A stretch of DNA of 64,000 nt from Omphiscola glabra (taxonomy: Eukaryota > Mollusca > Gastropoda > Lymnaeidae), in the NCBI GenBank assembly GCA_964017045.1, contig OZ024807.1, positions 12,657,241 to 12,721,240 on the forward strand, read 5' to 3'. The notes below the pieces were generated by a model. It worked only from the letters and a program-made list of their open reading frames with translations, had not been told where the DNA came from and searched no databases. The translations under genes and the position numbers were made by a program. Every line of letters begins with the position of its first letter. Position 1 is the first letter of the stretch. Shown here piece by piece: positions 22,179-33,088 of this stretch.

Positions 22179-25163
22179 GTTATGCATCATAGCGCTCTCA
22201 TTTAAACAGATTTTTAAAAAAAATAAACACAACAAAGATCTTTCTAGTTTTTTTTATCTTTAAACTGTTTTCACTGACATATTTTTATTATTTTTTTTAA
22301 AAAATGAAAACAGCAGTTGAGCAGAAGAAAAGCAACAAAAAAACACTTTAAAAATGTTGAAATCACGACGGTCTTGATCGATTTTAATGGACGGACTAAT
22401 AAAATCCCTAGGATAATATTGTAGCATTTGAGTCCAAAAGATGTGACGGTAAAACTTAAAAAACGACGCATTGACGTATTCAATATAGAAAAAACAACAA
22501 AAAAAACACACAACCACCACTGTCACAGGTGTAATCGTGGTCTGTATCTCGAACAAAGATTGAATGCACTGCAACAAATACAAAGGGTGTGAAAAATGGT
22601 CTTTCGACCGGTAAAGACAAGACCACTGTTAAGGACCTTAGACTTAGCAAAGACCAAACAACCCATTTGCGGAATCAAGCCAACAACAAGACTTAGTATG
22701 GATTGTAAAAAAAAATGAAACATTTGTTTATCCCTATCATCTTGTCTCCCACTCTCTCATACACTATCTCACTCAAAATAACGTTTTCACTCTAAGTCTA
22801 TCGCTCTTTAACCACAATCCTCTTCAAAGTTAATGAAAGGAAGATGCACGTGGGTGTATCAAAATTCATATCACTATGAACTGGAACAACTGATAAGTCT
22901 TACAGATCCTAAGTTTCCAGCAAGCATTGGAATACCAGATGTCAAGTGTCATAACAAAGTCAGTGCAAGGGTTTACATAGCGTTAAGACAATTTAGATTA
23001 CTGAAATTCACAAGAATGTCGTTTAGAGAATCATTTTGAGTCAACATCTATAAAATTTACACTAGGAAACTTGCCTCTTGTTACAAACTGTTGGAAATAG
23101 TATGAGAAACGAGAGTAAAATAATGACTGGTAGAAACGAATGATTCAGAAACATGTCATCCAAACTCAGTAAACCTGAACATGGGGGCCGTTATGCAAAT
23201 AAGAGCAATGAAGAAAACAACCTCACCTTTAAATGTCATATTCTGAGAACAACTGGATACTGAAATACCATTGTTTGGACGAAAGCCAGCATTACAGATG
23301 TATAATCCGGCATCAGAACATTTAGCATCTGGCACAAGAAGTGTCAGTTTTATCGATGCCCTGTTGTCCAATTGACTGGGGACTTTACCACCAGATGCTT
23401 TAATTACCCATGCCCTTCCTTTAGGAATAGTCTGAAAAAAATTAAAAAGATGAACTTATAGATTTTAAAACATAATCATAATAAGGGTTAAAGACCATAA
23501 TTGTTTACACCTTGAAAGATTGCTCTGAAAATTAAATATAAAATCTTTCAAGTCCAACTAGTGAGATACGTGAGCTTAAGTAATAATTATTAAGCATAGA
23601 AAGAGGCACGTATAACGTCTATAAAAAAGGGTCTTTATTTACCATTTTAAGCAGAGAAATACGAATGAAAGCAGCATCTCGTTTACATCAAAATATAACA
23701 AAAATTGACATACAATCCATTGAATAATGTTTAAAGTAACTTTATATTGTTTAACAACAATTTTAAACCCACAATCTAAAGTCTACATTTTAATTCAAGT
23801 GCTGCTAATTTCCCCCCCCCCCCCTTTTTTTTTTTCAAAATATAGAGAGAAATGAGATTGAGATTTGAAAAGTTTATCTTTGTTAAAAATATAAAAATAT
23901 ATATTTGAATGAAGTGTAATCGAAGATCTAGTTGGGCTCCTTGGACATTGAAGTATGTGATCATGACTTATGTATTACCTTTTCAAGTTCTTCTGAAGGA
24001 TTTAGTAAATACATAGCAACAGTTGTAACCTGTGCACTTGAAGGCACAGTCCTCTCAATTGTTAAGTAATAAATCTCTGTTACAGCTGTTGGAACACTGC
24101 CAATATGGCTAACATCACATATCAGATTAAATGTCCCTCCATATTCAATCTCTGACTTGTCAAAAAGTTGACACTGAGCTAAAAAAGAACGAAAAAAAAA
24201 GAAGTGCTGATTTTAGTAATTTTTTTAAAATAATGACACGTAAAGATTGTTCACATGTCTTAAACATAAAAACAAATGTTCAACTGATCCACAGAAATTT
24301 CCTTCAGAGTAATAAACTTTTAAATGTGTGGGGATAATAGGGAAAATGCAAAACACTAACAGTAAAAAACAGCACCAAATCTAAAGGACTATCTTTTACG
24401 GCGTGTATTGCTTCAAGGCTTAGATAAGTTGTTATAGTTATCGTAATAAATTGTTAATATAATTTGATTAATAGAACCATGCATGCCATTGTAGGTCTAT
24501 GGCAAAGCTATCAACTATAATTCTTTTAACTTTTAAAATGTATTGAATATTTACATACTTTTCGTCTGTATCCTTTCATAGTTATTCTTAGGATGATTAC
24601 ATTGCCAATATATATAAAAAATATGGTCTATCTAAGGTCTACCCCTTTTCAAAATATTACATTTTTAGTAATCCTTTTAGAAATGTCCAATAAACCTTAT
24701 CTGTGTGTGGTTAATCGTGTCAAAATTGCACTGACCATTTAAGGCCCGTTTCATACAAATTAAGAGTAAGTAGGCTACAATCAAACCTGCACACTAAATA
24801 TAATGTGCACATTGTTAATGTACATTCGCTAAGGACACATTCTTCTATCTGTTATTATTGAATCACTTTTATGTAGAAAATACACCTGCTACAAAAATGC
24901 ATGTGTGACGTCATGATTTTTCGAGGACAGTGAATGAATAGAATCAAAATGCTTACGATTTAATCAAACATTCGGCTCATACAAAACTAAGACTAAAATC
25001 CCAGTAATATTGATTATATAAATAAATGCCCATTATACGCAATAATCAGAGGTTTGGGAGAAGGTACCGTGATACAAAATATTTATAATCTGAACAATAA
25101 ATATTTACCATAACTACCAGACATGAATAAACCAGCCGTTAGAATTGCTCTCAGGACGTGCAT
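19938..25163 (-). CDS. gene A: one-Ig-domain family member with hydrophobic C-terminal tail
   Basis: Minus-strand exons 25163-25109 (leader), 24178-23979 (Ig1 first half), 23431-23227 (Ig1 second half) and 20044-19938 (C-terminal tail). Phases are 1, 0, 1 at the three junctions, and the joined frame is open for 188 residues. Unlike gene E it has no exons 4 and 5, so Ig2 is missing; because Ig2 is a phase 1-1 cassette, its loss leaves the frame intact. The intron before the last exon holds a LINE fragment and two blocks shared with the gene B locus. The product would be a secreted or surface-anchored single Ig domain. The leader and exon 2 could also splice to gene B exons. Confidence 0.65.
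20163..21060 (-). mobile_element. L2-like LINE, 5'-truncated, inserted near gene A exon 6
   Basis: Minus-strand translation across frames gives FTSSPRNLGYIL, NHIFHICRSAHTAVRQISSIRQYL, LRKLRSSTDTRF, TKSYGELSLSF and LPIHIRN. These match the C-terminal RT region of the element at 53.1-56.5 kb. It ends with the same GCGCTATATAAGA-type 3' end and an ATT-rich tail. The paralogous site near 6.0 kb lacks it. Confidence 0.75.
21110..21240. other. conserved paralogous intron segment, copy 2
   Basis: Matches 6090-6215 in the gene B intron; no coding frame. Confidence 0.45.
22121..22176. repeat. (TA)n microsatellite
   Basis: About 28 uninterrupted TA units. Confidence 0.97.
22350..22690. other. conserved paralogous block, copy 2
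   Basis: Homologous to 4890-5240 but placed before, rather than after, the exon 6 segment in minus-strand order. No clear coding frame. Confidence 0.5.
22740..23770. repeat. segmental duplication, copy 2 (contains A exon 3)
   Basis: Counterpart of 17330-18300. Its homology continues past the LINE inserted in copy 1: the AAAATATAGAGAGAAAT stretch occurs at 19432 and 23835. Confidence 0.7.
23227..23431 (-). CDS. gene A exon 3, second half of Ig1
   Basis: 205 nt, phase 0 to 1, acceptor TTTTTTCAG, donor GTGAGG. It carries IPKGRAWVIKASGGK and [18 protein letters not shown], with the second Ig cysteine plus an extra cysteine three residues before DAG. Confidence 0.78.
23979..24178 (-). CDS. gene A exon 2, first half of Ig1
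   Basis: 200 nt, phase 1 to 0, acceptor CTTTTTTAG, donor GTAATA. It starts AQCQLFDKSEIEYGGTF, has the first Ig cysteine in NLICDVSH, and ends LLNPSEELEK. Confidence 0.75.
24181..25108. other. gene A intron 1
   Basis: AT-rich, with no recognised element. Confidence 0.5.
25109..25163 (-). CDS. gene A exon 1, signal peptide
   Basis: 55 nt. MHVLRAILTAGLFMSG is a clear leader, very close to the gene D leader (MQLLRATLTAGLFIAG). Donor GTAAAT, phase 1. In-frame ATGs exist upstream, but this start is chosen because the leader begins here and the AGTNCGTC element lies exactly 20 nt before it, as in D and E. Confidence 0.7.
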
Positions 25164-25175
25164 GGCATCAGATAT

Positions 25176-25186
25176 GACGGACTCAC
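25176..25186 (-). promoter_or_regulatory. conserved 5' element of gene A
   Basis: GTGAGTCCGTC on the minus strand, 23 nt before the ATG. Gene E has GTGAGTGCGTC at the same distance, and gene D has AGTGCGTC at the matching position. It could be part of the transcription start region. Confidence 0.45.
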
Positions 25187-25199
25187 TAAGAGGCATAAA

Positions 25200-27560
25200 C
25201 ATTACCCTAAAATAAAAATAAAATTTAAAACAAGTATTACTGACCATGTTAGTGAAGTCTAGACATACATATGAAGACGTATTAGAGTTTATAGGTTTTT
25301 ATTTTTATTTTTGCTTTTAGAATATATGCCATTGGCCAAAAACCAATGTATCGCTACAATCTGCAATCTGAATACAATATGCTGGAATTTGTTGTCGGGA
25401 ATCACAGACTCAAAGTATATATATAATCAGCATATAACACACACATTCGCACTCATACACACTCACATACACACCCAGACACACACACACCCACACATCC
25501 ACCCAAACACACACACAAAATAACAGCTCAGTAAGTGCATCGGTAAACTCCTCCAAAATACAAGTATTCATTTATTCACTCACACACACACAATTATACA
25601 ACGTGTCTCGTATATGTAAGAAATAGAGCAAAAATCTGCCTCATTCATTCTCTATTTCTCTCTCCCTGTCAGGAAAGCACATAATCTATATATATGGATT
25701 AAATCAGAACTATCTAGTAAAGAAACAGCTAGAAACTTATAGGAGACAACTGGTGGTCACTAAAAATAGTCCTACACAAAAGCAATGTCAGGCACATAAT
25801 AGATACGCAACTTGTAGCAAGGACCTTGAGCAAATCATCGGAAATAAAAGGAGTGTGAAGGAGAGAGAGAGAGGCAGAGAGAAGGGGAGAGGGGGGAGAG
25901 AGGGGGGAGAAAAAGGAGAGAGAAAGAAAGAGAGATAAAGGTGGGGAGAGAGAGCGAGAAAAGCAGGCTCAGGGAGAGAGAAGAAGGGAGGGAGAGGGAG
26001 AGCGAGAGAGAGACAGAGAGAGGGACAGACAGAGAGAGAGAGAGTGGCTTAGTCTTAAAAAAAAGTCTTGAGGTGTGGCATGTGTTGAGAGGCGTTGATA
26101 TTAACGTGTGGTGAGAAGGACAAAACGTATTGGACACAACAAGATGCAATATCTGTGTATAATATATTTTGTTTTAAAATACTTCTTTTTTTTCATTAAT
26201 CTATTTAAATACTCGACAGACTCTTACAGCTGTTTGGTTTATCCTTTTATTTAATTTTCGATCAAATTAGATCTACAATTTATTATTATTTTTACTTATT
26301 CAGTATTCTTCTTCTATGTATTAATAAACGCTAATAAACAAACTTTAAGGAGACATTATAGTGAGTTCCTGTCCGCCATTTTAATTATGACGTCAAGTTT
26401 GATTTTTTTTTAAATCGGAAACAGAAACAGAAACAATCTTAAAAAGTAATTCTCACTAAATATAAAAATAACAGGATAAAATATGAATAAACGAAAATGG
26501 GAAACTATATTCACTTGAACTTGAAAGATGAAAAAATAATTAAGTTAGCAAAATTAAAAACATATAATGACATTATCTTTTTTTTAAATCGGATTTGTAT
26601 ATATTTATATCTCTAGTATTCTTAAAGCCCTGACAGCGTGTTGAGTAAAAGTCTCATTGAATTTATTTGTTAATGAGTTGAAACTAAACACAAAGAAGAA
26701 CACGTTGAACAGAAGATTATCCAGCAGCCAAGCCAATTAGATTTTTTAATCTCCAACCATCAAAGCAAAGTCATACCAAAACCCAACGCCCTTTATCCAA
26801 ATCCTCCAAGCCCCTCAGAAATAGACTATGCAGACGCAGGGTTTCTTTCAGCGATCTCTCCGGGGAGGGGGGGGAGCATTGACCCCTGGGAGAGTCAAGT
26901 GACCCCCCCCCCTCTTTTGGAGCCAAACGGGTACAACCAAATAACGAATATATTTTTTTTCAAAATTAAAAACGACTATATTGTTGTTTTTTTTTTAAAA
27001 AGTATTTAAAGGAATCGTATCGGGTGCCTTTAACCGAATACCATTTGTGGAATTCATGAAATATCGCTACATTAGATATATTCGATGATCCGTATATAAA
27101 GCCAAGCTTGTTAAAGGCCTACAGTATTCGATTAATAATATCGTACTAGCCGCTCAATAGTTTAAGCCGCTGTCTTAATTCCTGTAGTTCACATAATATA
27201 TCGGTATTTTTAAAGATTTTAAATAGCACTGTATTTAATTTTAATTACCTTTACATCAATAAACATGTCTACAGTCTACAATATTAATAATAAGTTCTTG
27301 ATAAGTCTCAATCATGCGCAATCTATTTTCAAATTGTATTTTATCATAAAGTTGCTAATTATAAATTGTATGATGGCATTATTCTTTACAAAATAAATAC
27401 ATTTAATCGATTCAATGTGTGTTGAGTTATATAAAATGGAAACTTTAAAAAATGATATATATTTTTTTAATTAAGAATTTAAAGTAAATAGAACAAATTA
27501 TCAAACAATTAAGCTAATTGACAATATGGATCAACGAAAAAGGCCTCCTAATGGTTTATA
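25200..27560. other. intergenic: CA- and GA-rich microsatellites, otherwise AT-rich
   Basis: A CA-rich stretch occupies about 25436-25516 and a long GA-rich purine tract about 25857-26045. Homopolymer C/G runs lie near 26868-26912. No coding region is recognised. Confidence 0.6.
25857..26045. repeat. GA-rich purine tract
   Basis: About 190 bp almost entirely A and G on the plus strand, mostly GAGAGA with GGGG interruptions. Confidence 0.9.
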
Positions 27561-27561
27561 T

Positions 27562-27569
27562 GTCTAGGG
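27562..27569 (+). repeat. hAT target-site duplication, left
   Basis: GTCTAGGG, identical to 28916-28923. Confidence 0.85.
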
Positions 27570-28915
27570 CAGGGGTCACCAAACTACGGCCCGTGACGCC
27601 AGTTCATCCGTCCCGCCGACGGTACTTGAATTGCTTGATAAAACGTATGGAACATGAAACGTTGTGATAAAAATTAAAATATTATGTTTATAGTACTAGG
27701 GAAATCTTTACACGCTCAGAGACCTGGCTGCTATGTGCCTTACTTTACCATTTTCAATTATTTTATCTAGATTTTCTTGTTTATTAAAGACGCGTTTACC
27801 CTCGAACTCCTCAAATCGCACAATATCGTATCAAAATTGTACAATACAGTATCTTAATAGTAAATTAATGAACATACAGTATGTAAAATGAATAGATTAA
27901 CAACACGCATTGCAGTGCCTTGTGGGATCGATGCAGTGCCTAGTGGGATCGATGCAGTGCCTAGTGGGATCGATGCAGTGCCTAGTGGGATCGATGCAGT
28001 GCCTAGTGGGATCGATGCAGTGCCTAGTGGGATCGATGCAGTGCCTTGTGGGATCGAGTTAAGCTGGAGCCAAAAAAGTTAGCTACAAAAAAATAGATGG
28101 CTGAAGTTTATTATACATTCTGTGGTCACTTTGTTTTTGCAGACATGTATTTGCTATTGATATCAAACTGGGTAGTAAATGGGTGAAAAAAAGAGGAGTG
28201 TTGGAAACATACGGGGACTTTAAAAATCATAGTCGCCGAGGTTGCAACTAACAGCCCCTTGGCAAGTTCAGTTGTGCGGAGAACAGAAGACTTTGGAGAA
28301 AACATAGTGCTATAGAAATGTGAGAAAGCTAAAGACTTGATGTGGTATTCGTTGGAAGAGTCTACTGATCTCTCACAACTTCTGGTGTTTATTTGTGGTG
28401 TCAATTTGGACTTTCTAAAAACGGAAGAGTTGATATCCGTTTTTAGCATGCATGGAACAATTTATGTCTGTGAGCAAACATTTTCAAAATTAAAATATGT
28501 CAAGTCAACACACCGAAAGAGAGAGATTGATGAAAAATTGAAAACAATTCTTTTGATTGAATGCAACAATTCCAAACCAAACATTAATGATATCTTTGTG
28601 AGCCAAACATTAGTTTAACAAATCTCACTCACCTTTTTTGCTGCTTGGTTTGTGAGATTCGAATATGTGCTCACTAGGTCTGATGTTATCTATTTGCTAG
28701 CGTCGACTTCTTAGCTAAAATTTTAGTAAATAAATATTGTATTGGCTTTTTTTGCATTGCACGACACTCACCCATGATTAAAATGGAATACTAAACTTAG
28801 TTTTTCGTCTTTTTTCCCAGAACTTCCAAGTATTGTACAGTGTGATTATCTGGCCCGAGCTCCTTATTTTTTTCCCGTTATCCGGCCCGCCGTGAAAAAA
28901 GTGTGGTGACCCCTG
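27570..28915 (+). mobile_element. hAT transposon, internally decayed, 1346 bp
   Basis: Terminal inverted repeats CAGGGGTCACCAAACT at the left and its complement at the right (15 of 16 match). They are flanked by a perfect 8-bp target duplication, GTCTAGGG, at 27562-27569 and 28916-28923. The plus frame at 28337-28618 encodes a hAT-type C-terminal segment with IYVCEQTFSKLKYVKS and RKREIDEKLK. The remaining transposase is missing or broken. A 21-bp array lies inside. Confidence 0.85.
27912..28056. repeat. 21-bp minisatellite inside the hAT element
   Basis: Seven copies of GATGCAGTGCCTAGTGGGAT plus C. The first and last copies have CTTGTG instead of CTAGTG. Confidence 0.93.
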
Positions 28916-28923
28916 GTCTAGGG
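28916..28923 (+). repeat. hAT target-site duplication, right
   Basis: GTCTAGGG, identical to 27562-27569. Confidence 0.85.
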
Positions 28924-30760
28924 TCAAGGGACACACTTCAATCAAAATAAGGAACATGGACATTGAAAAACGGGTAGAATTGTTTATAACTATGTAACGG
29001 ACAACAAAATCTTCATTTGTGTACACGTCAGACTCAGTATTTTACGTGAATACTGACTTTAAGATACTTTGTTTTATCGGAGTATAATTCTTCCTTTGAC
29101 GGAATTTAATTACATTGCATTGAATAGAATATTGAAATTAATTAATGTTCAATATTTCTTTTAGAAAGTAGTTGAGTATTGACCTACATTTGTCAAAAAC
29201 ATTTGCGTGCAATAATTGACATCGCTACATCAATTGTTTATAAACTGACTGCAGCGTGTAGAAGGCTTAGCATGGTGGAGGACTCCCGGCTTCATCTTGC
29301 GTATTGTGCATTTATCTAATTATGTGCTTTAGACTTAAACTGTTTCATTTTATGCCCCACCCCAAGAATTACATAATCACCGACTCCAACATAACACTGT
29401 CCCAATTTATACTCCCTAAACCTTATTCACTCATCATTTCACCCATTAAACTTTTCCAATCTATGCCTACTAAACCTCACTCAAAAAAAAATTAAGGTTA
29501 GTAAAATGTTTTGCTGTGACATTTTTCTGACTTTTTTCCTATGGACTCTCTTCCGTTCACCTCTCAAACATATTCCAGATACCTCTCCTTTTAGGTCTAA
29601 AATTCACCATGAGCGCCGCACGTCTCTTACCTCAATAAACGCTTTCGCAGAATGATTTATTTTCATGATGGCGTTCCTAGAGGGTGCGGATCGCATCATG
29701 TTACACCATCTCAGGGACGATACCAAATAGAAAAATTGCACATTTACAGAGCACACACCGATCGGAACTGAATTTCATAAAAAGGATAACAGATCACGAG
29801 TAAATTATACACACATATAAGCAATCCAAATGCGTGCTTTTATTAAAGTTCAAGGTTGATGCGTCAGAAATTATATGAACCTACAATTAGGTAATTACAG
29901 CATAGTTTTGACCATGATTCAACACCGATTGAATTGTTTGGTAACGTTAGCTAGTGACGGGAAGCTATATTTATCTAAATTCTGAGAAATAAAGCTTTCC
30001 ATTGATATCACATACGATGTGGTCGGGCGATTCTAAACACATGAATTGAATCAATTAAAAACATTACAACATGACTTTTAACCATTTATAGGTTTAAAAT
30101 AATAGTATTTTGCACAACCTTTTAATGTATTTTAATAATTATATTTAAATAAATTGAAATTAAACCAAAAAAGGTTTATGACACCAAATATATCGAAACC
30201 CAAAAATACTCCAAAATTAATATTTTTGCCGATTCTTCACTAGCACCACCCCTTAATATTTGAGGACGATTGTTATACAGGGTCCAGCACAAGGACTCTT
30301 ACGTGATGTCTGTGATTTCATGACAAGCGATGTCACTTGGTGGAACATGCTATTGAAAAGCCACTCTTAAAATCAGACCAATATGGAATTTTGCGTCAAA
30401 TTTCTTCTTTGAACGCATTATTTTGTTTTACTGTAAAGTATAGTGCGTTCAAAAAGAAATTTGACGAAAATTTTAACGTGTGAACTGAAAAAAAGATTCG
30501 ACCAAATTTCCGTTCGGTCAAATTTCCATCAATCAATTTTCGGTAGACGACATTTCTTTCAAAGAAATTTCCGGTAACCCTTTTTTTTTGATCAAGTGAA
30601 TGACAGGTTATCAGCTTTGAAGACCAGGATAAGGGTATTTTAAATAATGGCAATAATATGTAAAAATAACTAAAACTTAACGTTGTTAATTTCTTAAATA
30701 CATTTAAATCGTGACCTTCAATTAGTTTGTTTCTGTTCTGGTCATTGTTACTGTGAACTT
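28924..30760. other. intergenic, AT-rich
   Basis: No Ig exon, RNA gene or clear transposon is seen. Confidence 0.45.
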
Positions 30761-30764
30761 ATTT

Positions 30765-31240
30765 TTCTTACTTGTACCCCGTGTGGGGCATAGGGCATCT
30801 AAAGGAATTTCACATTCATCTCAGTCTTGTGCTTTCCTTTCCAGTTGCTTCCAGGTGTGCTATGCTCTGTGTGTCTGCTTCTAGCTCGCGTCTCCATGTA
30901 TTTTTAGACCCATTTTGTCTTTCTTTTCCCGTGTGGAATTCATGTTAGAGGTTTTTTGGTGATGTAATCTTGGAGTTTTCGTAGAGTGTGCCCTATCCAC
31001 CTCCATCTTTTCATTATGATATCTTCATCAATAGGATCTTGGTATGTGCTTTTCAGTAATTCTGTTTTGGTGATTGTATTTGGTCATTTGATGTTCAGGA
31101 TCTTTCTAATGCAAATGCTATGGAGGTCTGTACTTTATGGGTAATGCTTGCTTTTGTTCTCCAAGTTTCGGCTCCTCAGCGTAGGACTGTTTTGACATTT
31201 GTGTTGGAGAATCTGACTTTGTTTTGCGGATAAATTTCCT
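30765..31240 (-). mobile_element. RTE-like LINE 3' fragment, decayed
   Basis: On the minus strand, broken frames give GAETWRTKASI near 31180 and GKEKQNGSKNTWRRELEADTQ near 30920. They match the [10 protein letters not shown] and [15 protein letters not shown] parts of the element at 47319-48269. Confidence 0.6.
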
Positions 31241-31352
31241 TAGTCCAATAAAGTGTATCCATATCGCTTATCATAACGCATTTAACCACCACTTAAGATC
31301 AAAGGATTCTCACAACTATTCCTGCCATTAAGAGGTTATCCATACTAACCGA

Positions 31353-31411
<59 letters not shown>

Positions 31412-31416
31412 TACAC
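31353..31416. repeat. (CT)n(CA)n compound microsatellite
   Basis: CT units run to about 31390 and CA units to about 31412. Confidence 0.95.
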
Positions 31417-31739
31417 ATACACTCTATCGCTTTCTTTCCCTCACTCTAATTCAATCACTTTTTTTGTTGCTTACTGCCTCAACTTCTTTGCAGCATACCC
31501 ATAAATTCTCCATTAGGCACTCCAATAACCCTTCCCTAAGGCTCCCCCATCTCCAAAACCAGACTTTACTGTACCAAATCAATATTTTTTACCTTCATAC
31601 TACAAATCATCAATGTAATTTTCTCAACACTCATGAAAGAACAAATGTTTAGGACATTAGGATCTTTTTCAAAAAATCTATCCTGGCTTGTAACTTCACC
31701 ATCAATATATATGAGTGAGCCAGTGCATTTATCGCCTAT

Positions 31740-32302
31740 GAGTATAATTGGATGTCAGCCACGTCTGTTTGACTGGGTGGCTGTTTGAACAAACTAGTTA
31801 GTATACGGGGGTGCGCTTGCAACAGGTTCGGAGACTAAGGTGCAGATTATTCAGATTGTTGAGAGATAAATTGCAGATTGAATTAAGATTGCAGGTTGCA
31901 CATATAGAGTGATTTTGAAAAGTAGCAGATAATATTTCGCTAACGTCATTTTTGGAAAGGTCCTGGGAATTAATGCAAGATTTAAACGATTTTCATGCCA
32001 TAACTTTTGTACGTCTTCACGTTTGCCACGAAAGTGCCAGAAAGTTGTGTGTTTATGTGGCGAATGTGTAGTGGCCCCGCCACAACCCAATGCAACTTTG
32101 TCAACCATATTCATAGCCTTCTTTTCATATATTAATGTATTTCCATTTCGTCTTTTGTAAAGTCGCTGTTCCGTCGCCAACTTCATATCTTTACAAATAC
32201 GCAAGGGCACGCAAAACATGCCACTATCAACGATACCTTTTTTTAAAAAAATGAACCATTTAAGGTTAAATATATATACGTCCTTTCGAGTGCGTCTTAT
32301 AC
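31740..32302 (+). promoter_or_regulatory. gene D upstream region, duplicated with gene E
   Basis: Similar in order and spacing to 40190-40797. Shared blocks include CAGCCACG, AGATTGCA...GTGATTTTGAAA.GTAGCA, GCCAGAAAG.TTGTGT, and CAACTTTGTC. It ends with a TATATATA stretch at 32271 and AGTGCGTC at 32289. No shared coding frame is seen, so it is probably promoter and 5' flank. Confidence 0.6.
32289..32302 (+). repeat. retroposon target-site duplication, left
   Basis: AGTGCGTCTTATAC, identical to 33023-33036. Confidence 0.85.
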
Positions 32303-33022
32303 TTCCCCCGGGGTTCCGGTCGACAAGCCTGTAGTGGCTTGCCGAATTGGAAGCGCTGGCCACCGACCCCCTCGGCGTTAACCCGGGGCACATTACCACC
32401 ATTGCGTTTCCCGCGTGGCAGACAAGGGTATGCATGGTAGTTGCTGGAATAAACGGCTCCTACAGGGCTGCCACCTGTGATACTTCGCAGGGGGAAGAAA
32501 AGGCAAACACAGGGTAGGGATCATGATTACAAGTTGCCGTTAAGGGATATGAGGCGATAGGCTGTGGTGGAAGCCTATGGCCGGTGATTCTAAATATGCA
32601 GCCCTGAGAAAGCTGCTCCTAGGCAACCGTTTCGTCCCAGCTACTTCGCGAATTGGTTGCGGGGTGGAAGCCTACTGTAGAATCCCTCTTAGAGGGCGTC
32701 CGATGCTTCCCCGGGACGGGTGGGGGGAGATATTAGGACGTTAATTTACCGTCCCGGCCCCTAGGAGAGTGGACTGCGGACGCTTGAAACACAGCGTCTT
32801 CGGTAGACCAGATGTCTCCGGGCGGGGAGGGTCTCCATCGGCGAGCCCGATCGAGCGGTTGCTGGTGGGGACGCTCCACGCCCGGGTTATCTCTGACGTC
32901 CCTCCGCACGGCTTGACGTCGGGGAAACCCGGCGGCTGGCATGTGTGGGTGGGAGCCAGGGAGAGCATAAGGAGCGCAAGCTCGACGGCTCGCTGACGCC
33001 ATTTCCTAATGATATATATATT
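32303..33022 (+). mobile_element. GC-rich retroposon inserted 20 nt before the gene D start codon
   Basis: A 720-bp GC-rich insert flanked by a perfect 14-bp duplication, AGTGCGTCTTATAC, at 32289-32302 and 33023-33036. Its 3' end reads CGCCATTTCCTAATG and then an AT-rich tail. Related copies lie on the minus strand at 7060-7420 and 42707-43019; the latter shares this 3' terminus. The paralogous site in gene E is empty. No convincing coding frame is present, so it may be a SINE or the 3' part of a LINE. Confidence 0.82.
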
Positions 33023-33036
33023 AGTGCGTCTTATAC
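33023..33036 (+). repeat. retroposon target-site duplication, right
   Basis: AGTGCGTCTTATAC. Its AGTGCGTC sits 20 nt before the ATG, as in genes A and E. Confidence 0.85.
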
Positions 33037-33042
33037 AACGCC

Positions 33043-33088
33043 ATGCAGCTTCTGAGAGCTACTTTAACTGCTGGTTTATTCATTGCTG
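33043..33088 (+). CDS. gene D exon 1, signal peptide
   Basis: 46 nt, ending GCTG|GTAAAG in phase 1, with a hydrophobic leader nearly identical to that of gene A. Confidence 0.7.

Noticed and set aside
31851..32435. 194-codon minus-strand ORF
   Set aside because: It spans the gene D 5' flank and the start of the inserted retroposon. The frame is not shared with the paralogous gene E flank.
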